A stretch of DNA of 64,000 bases, from contig NZ_BSTQ01000004.1 of NCBI RefSeq assembly GCF_030269605.1, positions 310,001-374,000 of the forward strand, written 5' to 3'. The translations under genes were made by a program, and so were the position numbers. Position 1 is the stretch's first letter; each line of letters opens with the position of its first letter. Shown in pieces: positions 43,001-50,847 of this stretch. The notes beneath the pieces were generated by a model, which was not told the DNA's origin, made no database searches, and worked only from the letters and a program-made list of their open reading frames with translations. This DNA comes from Lentzea sp. NBRC 105346. Its GTDB lineage: Bacteria > Actinomycetota > Actinomycetes > Mycobacteriales > Pseudonocardiaceae.

Positions 43001-46000
43001 GCTGACCCAGTCCACGACCCCGCTGGGCCGCAAGTGGCTGCAGGCCTACGACGCGGCCGGAAACCCCACTGTCACAACGGATCCGCTGGGCAAGACGGTC
43101 GTCGTCGCCTACGACGACCTCGGTCGCCAGATCAGCCGCACCGACCAGGCCGGCGTGGTCAGCACGATCGGCTACGACGATGCCGCGCGCACCACGACGG
43201 TCAGCGACCCGCTCGGCGTCGTGCAGATGACCTTCACCGACGCCGCAGGTCAGGTGATCAGGACCGTGGACGGCCGAGGCGCCGCCACGACGATCGAGTA
43301 CGACGCCGACGGCAACCTGGTCAAGCAGACCGATCCGACCGGCGCGCCCACGAGCATCGGCTACGACCTGGCCGGGCACGCCACGTCGGCCGCCGATCCG
43401 CTCGGCCGGACCACGAGCGGCGAGTACGACAGCCTGGGCCGGCTGACCAAACGCACGTGGCCGGACGCCGCCGTGGAGACGTTCGCCTACGACGCGGTGG
43501 GCAACCTGACGCGGCGCACCGACCGCATCGGCGCCGCCTGGACCTACGCCTACGACGCGGCCAACCACGCGGTTGGCGCGAAGGATCCGCTGGGCAACGA
43601 GACCAGCTACGCCTACGACGCGTTGGGGCGGATGACCAGGTCCACCGATCCGACCGGTGTCGTGCAGGCCATCGGATATGACCCGGCGGGGCGGGCCGCG
43701 GTGCGCAGCGACGCCACCGGAGCGTCCTGGGTGGACACCTACGACCTGGACGGCAACGTGCTCACCAGCACCGACCCGGCCGGCGTCAAGGTCACGAACG
43801 TCTACGACGTCCTCGGCAGGCTGACGAAGGTCACCTCGTTCGGCTATGCGCGCGAGTCCACCTACGACGCGATGGGCCACCTCGTCGCCTACGACGACGA
43901 GTACAACCAGATCAGCAAGTTCGAGTACGACGTGCGAGGCCGGCAGACGGCGAGCGTCAACCCGTTGCAACAGCGCACGACCTACGGCTACGACGCCGCT
44001 GGAAACGTGCTGACCGTGACGCCACCAAGCGGCCACACCCGGACACGAACCTATGACCAGGCCGGCCGCGTGCTCACCGCCGCGGACGCCCTGGGCAACA
44101 CCAGCCGTTACACCTACGACGCGGCAGGCGAACTGACCACGCTGACCCTGCCCCGCGGCGGCACCTACACCTACTCCTACGACGCGACCGGCCGCACATC
44201 GTCCGAAGTGGATCCACGCGGCGCGACCACCCGGTTCTCCTACGACGGCGCGGGCAGGCTGACCGGCACCACCTACCCGTCCGGCCGAGTGGTAGCCAAC
44301 AACTACGACGCGGCGGGCAGGCTGACCCAGCGCATCGCAGGCACGGACACCCGCACCTACGGCTACGACGCCGCTGGCCGACTGACCTCCGCGGGCAACC
44401 TGGGGTTCGGCTACGACAACCGCGGCCTGCTCAGCCGCAGCACCGACGCCCTCGGCGACACGACCTACGCCTACGACGCCGCACAGCGCCTGTCGGCCCG
44501 CACCCCGCCGGGCGGTGCCACCACGACTTTTCTTTACGGCACCTCGGGCCTGCTCTCCCAGGTACGTGGCGGCACCAACCTCAACTACACCTACGACTAC
44601 AGCCTCCGCCAGGTCACCAAGACGTCGGTCAGCCCGACCGCAGGCAACGAGACCCGTACGCTGGACGCCGCCCGCCGACCGACGTCGGTCAAGTCCGGCG
44701 GCGGCACGTACGTCGTCAGCGCGCAGTACTCGCCCGACGGCCAGATCAGCAGCCTCACGCAAACCATGCCCGGCAACGCGGCGAGCAACACCACCGCGTT
44801 CGGCTACGACGACGCCGGCCGACTCACTTCGGCCGGCACCACGACCTACGCCTGGGACGCCGACGGCAACCGCACCAGCGCTTCCGGAGTCGTGTCCGCC
44901 TACGACGAGGCCGGCCACCTGACCGGCGCCTCGGACGGCAGCACCTACACCTACGACGCCGACGGCAACCTGACCGACGCCACCCGGTCCGGCGTGAGCA
45001 CGCACTACGACTACAACGCCTTCGGTGAGCTCACCTCCGCCCGCAACGGCACGGTTTCCGTCACCTACGGCCGCGACGCCCTGGGCCGCACCAGCACCAG
45101 CCGCGGCAACGCGTTGTCCTACAACGGCACCTCGACCGAGCTGTCGCAATACCGAGCCGGCGGCACGAAGACCGATCTGGTGCGGGATCCGTCCGGTGCC
45201 CTGCTGGCCGAGGCCACGCAGAACGGCGGCAGCGCACGGGTCTGGCAGACCCTCCACGGCGACATCGGCATGCTCGCCAACGCTGCAACCGGTGCAGTGC
45301 AACACACTTCGGTGTACGACGCCTTCGGCAACGCCACTAAAACCGGTACAGCACCGGTCCCGCTCGGCTTCCAGTCAATGCTCACCGACTCGGGCCTCGT
45401 GGACATGGGTGCCCGCAGCTACGACCCCGCGACCGGCCGCTTCACCACTGTCGACGACGTGGTGGGCGACCTGACGTCGCCGGTCACTCTCAACCGCTAC
45501 ACCTACGCCAACGCCGACCCGCTCAACTACTTCGACCCCGACGGCCACTGGAGCCTGCCCAGCTGGAACGACGTCACCAGCTTCGTGAAGCAGGCGGCGG
45601 ACTGGGTAGGCGACCGCCTGGACGAGGCCGGTTCCGCAATCGGTGAGGCGGCCACCCAGGCCGGCTCCGCTGTCTCGGAAGCCTGGAGCGCGGCACGCGG
45701 CGCCGCCTCAACGGTCGCCGACGTGGTGCAACACCACGCCGCGCCAATCGTCACCAACATCCAGAACACCGTCTACCACCTCACCCACGACCCCAAGGCC
45801 GCACTCGCCACCGTCGCGTCGGTCGCCGCCGGTGCGGTGACGTTCCTCGGCTGTGCGGCACTGACCGCCGGCGTCGGCTCTTTCGGTTGCGTGGTGGCAG
45901 CGTTCACCGTGGGCGGGGCGGTCGGCGGCGCACTGGACTGCCCGGACGGGCAAGCGATCCTGAGCTGCGCCGCCGTCGGCGGAGTGTCCGGCGCCGTCAG

Positions 46001-46700
46001 CGGAGTCGTCGCCTACGCGACCGGCGGCATGGGCACCGTCGCCGCCGGTGCGCTGTCCAGCGCCGCGGGCAGCGCCGCCGGCCAGTACCTGACCACCGGT
46101 CGGGTCGACCTCGACCAGGTCGCCGCGGGTGCCCTACTTGGCGCGGCAATGCCCGGCGCCGGCAAACTCGCCGGCCCGGCAAGAAACATGACGAGCCGGG
46201 CTACCGCCGCCGCAGGACGTACCTGGAGTGGACTGAAGGACCGCGCAGGAACTGTTCTGGCAAACGACCGAGGATCCATCCGGCTGGGAGGTGGGGCCGG
46301 CACGCCACGGCGTGATCCGATCTTCGCTGATACCGACCTTATGGTGAATGCACAAAAAGGACACCAGGGCGCACTCGACGAGATCCGCGCTGGAACGACC
46401 TACGTGACGCCCAACCAGTACCGCGAGTTCCTAGCGGGTGGACCCGGCAGGCGCGAGTTCATGCAGGAGGAAGGCATCGAGCTGTTCGATGGCGCACGCG
46501 CCGCTCAGGTTGCGGGCACGTCGGAGTTCCAAACGGCGTTCAACTCGGTGCGGGACGCCCAGGGACGTGGCGACGCAGCGCTCTGTGCCTTCGCCTGCGC
46601 GACCGGCTATACCGCGGTGACAATGGAGAAGAGACTGTTCAACTTCGTGACGAAGACACTCAAGAACTCGCCCATCCCGATCCGTAGGGTCATGCCATGA
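40035..46700 (+). CDS. Secreted RHS/YD-repeat polymorphic toxin with PIN-like C-terminal domain
   Basis: 2221 residues from ATG 40035 (GGAGGG upstream). Signal peptide about 1-36; a parallel beta-helix region about 60-380; a DUF6531-like junction near 405-441; then more than 40 YD repeats (YDAAGRLT kind) to about residue 1830, closing with the RHS hallmark RSYDPATGRFTTVDD and NRYTYANADPLNYFDPDG. An Ala/Gly-rich hydrophobic stretch (1835-2085) precedes the toxin tip (about 2090-2221). The tip has D2099/D2101, E2131 (TPNQYREF), D2180 (GRGDAAL) and VTMEKRLF, resembling PIN-family RNase acid residues. The overlapping next gene is the expected immunity partner. Confidence 0.88.
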   Translation: MFGRRGVRRLGLVVAGLVGLQVAAVVTTETAVAAVPASPPAAVNPAPVVRTVTTPGPTVVSNGLIATDTVWGPLGSPYVLKGRLKIEERASLTLLPGTVIKLDSGTDHYAEISVDGQLLSLGTPAQHVVITSIKDDTVAGDTNGDGSASQPKAGDWYQVRLYGSSLEPATKRPVSVLDYTDVRYGGWGSSIACQSYAAVGTNSSAARLIVSNSSITDSMINGLSTNADPAALGFVGVYNSRFARSQCGISAMGGAVDAVGNTFENSFSMHGFFALGAKKSRFWFNTVNSRMAVSAPGTAPTRAMVDVRYNHIAGGIGSYGASYEQLQDYSTNWWGYNLNTQKPPACATTSEASAASPQWTLNTATQCPDGSRGKYPVTGYVKAVQPALSGAPAPVPGGVNETSAPRYGPVDAQSGVLTYQASDLAVQDAGKQVTATRTYRSDTTSGDAGAGWSSAFSEALSTVNGTATMSTADGRSVSFGMDPAAGYTPAPGVSAGFSSDANGSQVTTPGQDTYQFDPGGALTGMLLGDAGHKVDIARTEGQLDRVTGVSGRFLAYTRSGGKLRSVNDATGRSAGFAYTDDRLAAATGVDGKTETYSYDGNGRLTKVTTPSGRTKLAAEYDANGKVVWVEQEGTGRSTFHYDPANRRTTIDLPDGSHVQQDYDAGGRLVVDQVVGGSGRHVVYDGEGRAVTVVTGVPTVPMTGYGPAASTTLFDSNGDPATKVDPQGLVVRSTFAAHQPLVTTFGDGTTITRTYDGAGRLATVTDQRGKLWRYAFNSRGQLIGRTDPLGRNATYDYAANGDRAGVTDETGAVTTYDNDPQGRPVATTDPLGRRRTITYTTWDEPERITQPRGGTYAITFDEDRRKTTSSDPSGTTRYEYDGAGRLAVSIDPAGGRTTVEYDAAGRPVKVTDPRGGVVTRQYSVEGWPTQVTDPADAVTRTEYDPAGRSIRIIDALGQVVQTMYDRAGRAVKVQTPDGATRSFAYNLLGRLTQSTTPLGRKWLQAYDAAGNPTVTTDPLGKTVVVAYDDLGRQISRTDQAGVVSTIGYDDAARTTTVSDPLGVVQMTFTDAAGQVIRTVDGRGAATTIEYDADGNLVKQTDPTGAPTSIGYDLAGHATSAADPLGRTTSGEYDSLGRLTKRTWPDAAVETFAYDAVGNLTRRTDRIGAAWTYAYDAANHAVGAKDPLGNETSYAYDALGRMTRSTDPTGVVQAIGYDPAGRAAVRSDATGASWVDTYDLDGNVLTSTDPAGVKVTNVYDVLGRLTKVTSFGYARESTYDAMGHLVAYDDEYNQISKFEYDVRGRQTASVNPLQQRTTYGYDAAGNVLTVTPPSGHTRTRTYDQAGRVLTAADALGNTSRYTYDAAGELTTLTLPRGGTYTYSYDATGRTSSEVDPRGATTRFSYDGAGRLTGTTYPSGRVVANNYDAAGRLTQRIAGTDTRTYGYDAAGRLTSAGNLGFGYDNRGLLSRSTDALGDTTYAYDAAQRLSARTPPGGATTTFLYGTSGLLSQVRGGTNLNYTYDYSLRQVTKTSVSPTAGNETRTLDAARRPTSVKSGGGTYVVSAQYSPDGQISSLTQTMPGNAASNTTAFGYDDAGRLTSAGTTTYAWDADGNRTSASGVVSAYDEAGHLTGASDGSTYTYDADGNLTDATRSGVSTHYDYNAFGELTSARNGTVSVTYGRDALGRTSTSRGNALSYNGTSTELSQYRAGGTKTDLVRDPSGALLAEATQNGGSARVWQTLHGDIGMLANAATGAVQHTSVYDAFGNATKTGTAPVPLGFQSMLTDSGLVDMGARSYDPATGRFTTVDDVVGDLTSPVTLNRYTYANADPLNYFDPDGHWSLPSWNDVTSFVKQAADWVGDRLDEAGSAIGEAATQAGSAVSEAWSAARGAASTVADVVQHHAAPIVTNIQNTVYHLTHDPKAALATVASVAAGAVTFLGCAALTAGVGSFGCVVAAFTVGGAVGGALDCPDGQAILSCAAVGGVSGAVSGVVAYATGGMGTVAAGALSSAAGSAAGQYLTTGRVDLDQVAAGALLGAAMPGAGKLAGPARNMTSRATAAAGRTWSGLKDRAGTVLANDRGSIRLGGGAGTPRRDPIFADTDLMVNAQKGHQGALDEIRAGTTYVTPNQYREFLAGGPGRREFMQEEGIELFDGARAAQVAGTSEFQTAFNSVRDAQGRGDAALCAFACATGYTAVTMEKRLFNFVTKTLKNSPIPIRRVMP

Positions 46701-47029
46701 GCATTTACAACTACCTTGAGGTGACGGCACCGTGCCCACACTGCGGCGTCGTCTCGACCCTCAACGCCGAGTTCAGGTTCGGATTGCGCGAGTTGACCTC
46801 CTACCGCGTGGGCGACCAGCTCACCTGGGAAGGCAAAGGAGTCCGTACACCCACCCATCGCCCGGAGAACGGGAATTTCGCGGGCGAGGCATACGCGGAG
46901 TGCCCGGCCTGCGGGCGCGACTACTGGCTCAACGTGCGAGTCGAGCATGACGTGATCATCTCGTACGAAGTGGACGCCGACCGTCCGGGCTACGTGAAGC
47001 CCGATGGGGCGGGCGAAGCTGACGCCTGA
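46697..47029 (+). CDS. Zinc-ribbon protein, probable immunity partner of the RHS toxin
   Basis: 110 residues. The ATG overlaps the toxin's TGA (ATGA 46697-46700). Two CxxC pairs, C13/C16 (CPHC) and C69/C72 (CPAC), should bind zinc; between them are beta strands (FRFGLRELTSYRVGDQLTW). No signal peptide, so it stays in the cytoplasm where a self-delivered RNase would act. Position and size are those of immunity genes in polymorphic toxin loci; function is inferred from that, as I do not recognise an immunity family by name. Confidence 0.65.
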   Translation: MSIYNYLEVTAPCPHCGVVSTLNAEFRFGLRELTSYRVGDQLTWEGKGVRTPTHRPENGNFAGEAYAECPACGRDYWLNVRVEHDVIISYEVDADRPGYVKPDGAGEADA

Positions 47030-47422
47030 TGGCGGAGGGGTGAACTCGTCCGGCCACTCGGAGGTTCGAGCGAGTGTCGATCCTCATGGAGGCACAACGA
47101 ATCGGTGTGAACACATCAAGTCCTTCGGCACGCCTATAAGGCCGAGGAAGGGTGCACGCCAATCCGTCTGCGCGGGTTGGCAGAGCGAGCATTCACCTGC
47201 TCAACCACGCCGTCCGTCGTTGGTCTGATCACCGATGTGCCGGATAACTCCTTTTCCGTCGTGAAATCGGCTTGCTCAACGTCCTCCGTCGCGATTATCC
47301 GACAGTATTCGACCGGTCACGGAGCGAAAAGTTTTCACGTTTTGCTCAGATGTGTACCCGATCGTCCGCAGTTCATGTTGAGCCGGCACGTCTCGCCGCA
47401 ATAGATCGAAGGGGTGACCAAG
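47030..47422. other. Gene-free stretch between toxin locus and sigma factor
   Basis: About 390 bases without a convincing gene; short open frames lack coding character. CACTCG (47055-47060) and CGAGTG (47071-47076) may form a weak terminator after the immunity gene. The part 47240-47360 is A/T-rich (AACTCCTTTTCC, AAAAGTTTTCACG). TTGAGC (47378-47383) and TAGATC (47402-47407) are 18 bases apart and might be the promoter of the sigma factor gene. Confidence 0.4.
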
Positions 47423-48106
47423 ATGGGCATCGACGTGGAACAGCCGCTCGACGGGCGAGACCTGAGGTCGCCCTCGTCTGTGGCCACAGGTTTGGACTTC
47501 GAGACAAAGCTGAACCCGTGCGACGCCGAGGTGGGCGCGGCCGCTAATGGCGACCTTCGGGCGATAGAGCGCCTGCTGGCGAGCATTCGTCCCCTGGTGG
47601 TGCGGTATTGCCGCGCCCGTGTCGGCAGGCAGGAACGGTCTTTCACGTCGGCGGACGACGTGGCCCAGGAAGTGTGTATGGCGGTGCTGAAGGCATTGCC
47701 CACCTATCGCGACCAGAAGCGATCCTTCATCGCGTTCGTGTACGGCATCGCGGCGCACAAGGTCGCCGACGCGCATCGGTCTGCCGCCAGGAACCGCTCG
47801 GAGCCGGTCCCGGAACTCCCGGACGCTCCGGGGATCGAGGCCGGTCCGGAGCAGCGGGCTCTGCGGAGTGAGCTGTCGGATCAACTGGCTCAGCTCCTGC
47901 GAATCCTCTCGGAGCGGCACCGAGAAATCCTCCTGCTGCGGGTGGTGGCGGGCCTGTCAGCCGAGGAGACCGCCGAGGCGGTCGGACTGACGCCGGGTGC
48001 GGTCCGGGTAGCGCAACACCGCGCGCTGGTCCGACTCCGCGAATCCCTGTCAGCACAAGGGTTCCCAGGCGCCTTTGACCGCGTTCGCGCAGGGCAGGAA
48101 TGCTGA
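47423..48106 (+). CDS. shbA: ShbA/SigD-family ECF-type sigma factor
   Basis: 227 residues from ATG 47423, eight bases after GAAGGGG; GTG 47414 is in frame. Sigma region 2 reads RPLVVRYCRARVGRQ then TSADDVAQEVCMAVL and AFVYGIAAHKVADAHR, nearly as in mycobacterial SigD and streptomycete ShbA. Region 4 has LSERHREILLLRVVAGLSAEE and TPGAVRVAQHRALVRL. ShbA directs transcription of the housekeeping sigma gene hrdB in Streptomyces; SigD responds to starvation in mycobacteria. No anti-sigma gene follows. The N-terminal ~28 residues are an unstructured extension. Confidence 0.9.
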   Translation: MGIDVEQPLDGRDLRSPSSVATGLDFETKLNPCDAEVGAAANGDLRAIERLLASIRPLVVRYCRARVGRQERSFTSADDVAQEVCMAVLKALPTYRDQKRSFIAFVYGIAAHKVADAHRSAARNRSEPVPELPDAPGIEAGPEQRALRSELSDQLAQLLRILSERHREILLLRVVAGLSAEETAEAVGLTPGAVRVAQHRALVRLRESLSAQGFPGAFDRVRAGQEC

Positions 48107-48168
48107 TCAAACGTAATGCCCCACGCGGGAACCAAACCCACGGACCAGTCAAACCACCATGGGGGTCC

Positions 48169-48241
48169 GGGGGTTAGGCCCCCAGAAAACACTCGAAGGG
48201 CGACGAGGTTCGCGCTTTCCGCGAACACACGCCGCCCTTCG
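48169..48241 (-). terminator. Double hairpin after tRNA-Arg
   Basis: On the minus strand, CGAAGGGCG (48233-48241) pairs with 48194-48202, with an inner CGCGAA/TTCGCG stem. It is followed by GTTTTCT and a second hairpin with GGGGG/CCCCC arms (48169-48183). The first with its U-run is a credible terminator for the tRNA transcript. The second resembles the hairpin at 59626-59641. Confidence 0.6.
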
Positions 48242-48249
48242 GTCTTCGA

Positions 48250-48321
48250 TGCCCCCGGCAGGATTCGAACCTGCGCACCCGCCTCCGGAGGGCGGTGCTC
48301 TATCCCCTGAGCTACGGGGGC
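48250..48321 (-). tRNA. tRNA-Arg (anticodon CCG)
   Basis: 72 nt read on the minus strand. Acceptor GCCCCCG pairs with CGGGGGC with discriminator A; the D arm is GCTC...GAGC; anticodon stem CCGCC/GGCGG holds the loop CTCCGGA, giving CCG for CGG codons; the T arm is GCAGG-TTCGAAT-CCTGC. CCA is not encoded. No duplicated 3' end or integrase suggests use as an attachment site. Confidence 0.95.
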
Positions 48322-48336
48322 TCAGTGACGTTGTAG

Positions 48337-48342
48337 ATCCTA
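48337..48342 (-). promoter_or_regulatory. -10 box of the tRNA-Arg promoter
   Basis: TAGGAT on the minus strand, the preferred actinobacterial -10, ends 15 bases before the mature tRNA 5' end. The -35 region about 17 bases further upstream is not a clear TTGACA. Confidence 0.45.
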
Positions 48343-48384
48343 GCAGTCTGGCCGGAGCGGTTTTCACCGCCTACCCTCCGAAGT

Positions 48385-49908
48385 ATGGATCCGGTACGCG
48401 AGCGTTCCGTAGACGTCGGTGACCTGCGGCTTCACGTCCGCGAGGAGGGCAACGAGTCCAACCCGACGGTCCTCCTGGTCCACGGCTACCCGGACAACTC
48501 CACCATCTGGGACGGACTAGCTCGAACCCTCAGCAAGGACTTCCACGTAGTCCGCTACGACGTCCGAGGCCACGGCAAGTCAGACAAAGCGACCAGCTAC
48601 ACCCTGGACGAGCTCGCACAGGACATGGCGAGGGTCATCGGCGACCGGAAGGTGCACCTGGTCGCTCACGACTGGGGCTCGATGCAGTCGTGGCACGCCG
48701 TCGCGAAGTACCCGGACCTGTTCCTGAGCTTCACCAGCATCTCCGGCCCGAGCATCGCCCACGTCACCCACTGGATGCGCCGGCACCCGGTCAAAGCGAT
48801 CGGCACCGCGCTGCACTCCTGGTACATCGCGCTGTTCCTGATCCCCAAAGCCGCAGAGATCGGCATGTGGCTAGTCCGCAAGCGTTTGCGGGCAACGTGG
48901 AGGGACGCGAAGAACGGCCTGAACCTCTATCGCGCCAACATCTTCAAGGCGAAGACGCCGCTAACGATCACCACGAGGACGCTGCAGGTCCAGTTGACCA
49001 AGGACCCGTTCGTCACCAAGCATCACCTCGAGGCCGCGGAGCCGTTCGCCAAGAACCTCACCAGGACCAAGCTCGTCAGCGGCCACTGGGCGCCGCGTAC
49101 GCACCCCGAGCAGGTGGCCAGGATCGTCAAGGAGTTCATCAACGACGAGCGGCCACAAAGGACGGTGCTGATCACCGGTGCGGCGAGCGGGATCGGCAAG
49201 GCGACCAAGGAAGCCTTCAACAGCCAAGGATGGAAAGCCCTTGGTGTCGACAAAGAGACGAGTGACTACCAGGTCGACGTGACCGACAGCGAGGCTGTCC
49301 ACGACCTCGCCAAAAAAGTCATCGAGGAGCACGGCGTGCCGGACGTCGTGATGGCCAACGCCGGGATCGCGGTCGCGGGGTCGTTCCTGGAGACGTCCGA
49401 AGAGAGTTGGCGCAAGGTCGTCGACGTCAACCTCTGGGGTGTCGTCCACACGGTCAAAGCGTTCGTGAAACCTATGGTCGAACGGGCGCAGGGCGGGCAC
49501 ATCGTGATCACCGCGAGCATGGCCGGGTACTTCCCGACGACGGCGCTGCCGGCCTACTCGACCACCAAGGCGGCGGTGCTCATGCTCGCCGAATGCCTGA
49601 ACGCCGAACTCAAAAAGCACGGAATCGGCGTCACGGCGATCTGCCCAGGGCCGGTCAACACGAACATCACCACGTCGGCGACGTTCGCCGGTGACCAGCA
49701 GAAGAAGCGCCAAGCGGTGAAGAGACTCTACGAACTTCGTGGCTTCGGGCCTGAGAAGGTGGCGAAGGCCGTGCTCAAGGCGGTGGAGACCAACCGGAGA
49801 GTTGTGCCCGTCACCCTGGAGTCTCATCTGGTGCGCGCGCTGAACCGGATTTCGCCTGGTCTCGTGCGTCTGGCGGCCAAACTGGCCGATCGGATCTGGC
49901 AACGGTAA
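48385..49908 (+). CDS. Alpha/beta-hydrolase-SDR fusion (EphD-like)
   Basis: 507 residues in two domains. Residues 1-255 are an epoxide-hydrolase-type alpha/beta hydrolase with HGYP (33-36), nucleophile D96 (AHDWGS) and H234 (SGHWAP). Residues 258-507 are a classical short-chain dehydrogenase with TGAASGIG (264-271), NAG (325-327), S378 and Y391xxxK395. The order matches mycobacterial EphD (about 590 residues), where the hydrolase acts on epoxide-bearing lipids. The substrate here is unknown, since Pseudonocardiales lack mycolates. It diverges from the tRNA gene with 63 bases between. Confidence 0.9.
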   Translation: MDPVRERSVDVGDLRLHVREEGNESNPTVLLVHGYPDNSTIWDGLARTLSKDFHVVRYDVRGHGKSDKATSYTLDELAQDMARVIGDRKVHLVAHDWGSMQSWHAVAKYPDLFLSFTSISGPSIAHVTHWMRRHPVKAIGTALHSWYIALFLIPKAAEIGMWLVRKRLRATWRDAKNGLNLYRANIFKAKTPLTITTRTLQVQLTKDPFVTKHHLEAAEPFAKNLTRTKLVSGHWAPRTHPEQVARIVKEFINDERPQRTVLITGAASGIGKATKEAFNSQGWKALGVDKETSDYQVDVTDSEAVHDLAKKVIEEHGVPDVVMANAGIAVAGSFLETSEESWRKVVDVNLWGVVHTVKAFVKPMVERAQGGHIVITASMAGYFPTTALPAYSTTKAAVLMLAECLNAELKKHGIGVTAICPGPVNTNITTSATFAGDQQKKRQAVKRLYELRGFGPEKVAKAVLKAVETNRRVVPVTLESHLVRALNRISPGLVRLAAKLADRIWQR

Positions 49909-49935
49909 TTGCACTCATGCGCATATCGCTATATG
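49909..49935 (+). promoter_or_regulatory. Putative promoter with dyad for a leaderless transporter mRNA
   Basis: TTGCAC (49909-49914) and TATATG (49930-49935) are 15 bases apart, the latter ending eight bases before GTG 49944. No Shine-Dalgarno precedes that GTG, so transcription would begin at or near it. CATAT-CGCT-ATATG (49922-49935) overlaps the -10 and could be bound by a metal-sensing repressor. Confidence 0.4.
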
Positions 49936-49943
49936 TTTGACCC

Positions 49944-50843
49944 GTGGGTCACGGACACAGCCACTCCGGCGCGGGTCAGCACGTGAGCAAGCTCTGGATC
50001 GCGTTCGGGATCGGCGCGGTCTTCATGGTCGTGGAGTTCACGGTCGGGTTCGCGACCAAGTCGCTGGCCCTGATCTCGGACGCCGCACACATGCTCACGG
50101 ACGTGCTCGGCATCGGCATGGCGCTGGCGGCGATCATGGTGGCCAGGCGCACCAAGGCCGGCCGCAACCGGACGTTCGGGCTCTACCGCGCGGAGGTGCT
50201 GGCGGCGCTTGCCAACGCCGTGCTGCTCTTCGGCGTGGCCGGGTACGTCGTCTACGAAGCCATCGGGCGGTTCGCGAACCCGCCGGAGGTGCCTGGACTT
50301 CCTGTGCTCATCGCTGCGAGCCTCGGTCTGGTGGCCAACATCATCTCTTTCGCAATACTGCGAAAAGGTGCCGAGGAGAGCATCAACGTCAAAGGCGCGT
50401 ACCTCGAGGTGCTGGCCGACCTCATCGGGTCGGTGGGCGTGCTCGTCAGCGGCGCGGTGACGCTGATCTTCGGCTGGCGGTACGCGGACCCGATCATCGG
50501 TGTCGCGATCGGCCTGTTCGTGTTGCCGCGCACGTGGAAGCTCGCGAAGAACGCGCTGCACATCCTGTTCCAGCACGCGCCCGAGCGGATCGACGTGCGC
50601 GAGGTGCAGAGCGCGCTCGCCGGACTCAAGGGCGTCGTCGAGGTGCACGACGTGCACGTGTGGACGCTCACCAGCGGCATGGAGGTGGCCACGGCGCACC
50701 TCACGATCCGCAAGCCCGCGGTGCACGCTGAAGTGCTCGAAGCCGCACAGGATCTGTTGCACGATAAGTACGGCATCGAGCACGCCACGCTCCAGGTCGA
50801 GGCCGGCGACACCGCGGAACGGTGCCGCGAGCTCTCCTGGTGA
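49944..50843 (+). CDS. Cation diffusion facilitator (CzcD/ZitB-like metal efflux)
   Basis: 299 residues. A His-rich N-terminus (GHGHSHSGAGQH) precedes six membrane helices with the metal-site motifs LISDAAHMLTDVLG in helix 2 and YLEVLADLIGSVGVL in helix 5. A cytoplasmic ferredoxin-like domain (about 210-299; VVEVHDVHVWTLTSG) follows. The family exports Zn2+, Cd2+ or Co2+ in exchange for protons. GTG 49944 starts the His-rich segment without a Shine-Dalgarno; see the promoter entry. No ArsR/SmtB-type regulator gene is adjacent. Confidence 0.93.
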   Translation: MGHGHSHSGAGQHVSKLWIAFGIGAVFMVVEFTVGFATKSLALISDAAHMLTDVLGIGMALAAIMVARRTKAGRNRTFGLYRAEVLAALANAVLLFGVAGYVVYEAIGRFANPPEVPGLPVLIAASLGLVANIISFAILRKGAEESINVKGAYLEVLADLIGSVGVLVSGAVTLIFGWRYADPIIGVAIGLFVLPRTWKLAKNALHILFQHAPERIDVREVQSALAGLKGVVEVHDVHVWTLTSGMEVATAHLTIRKPAVHAEVLEAAQDLLHDKYGIEHATLQVEAGDTAERCRELSW

Positions 50844-50847
50844 TCGA

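Noticed and set aside
40146-45305. Open frame of over 1700 codons on the minus strand
   Set aside because: Antisense shadow of the RHS repeat gene; its repetitiveness only mirrors the YD repeats.
47177-47404. Small gene in the gap before the ShbA-like sigma
   Set aside because: 75 codons with low-complexity composition, no ribosome-binding site and overlap with the likely sigma promoter.
48250-48321. tRNA-Arg as an integration site of a mobile island
   Set aside because: No integrase, no duplicated tRNA 3' end and no change of gene content at its edge.
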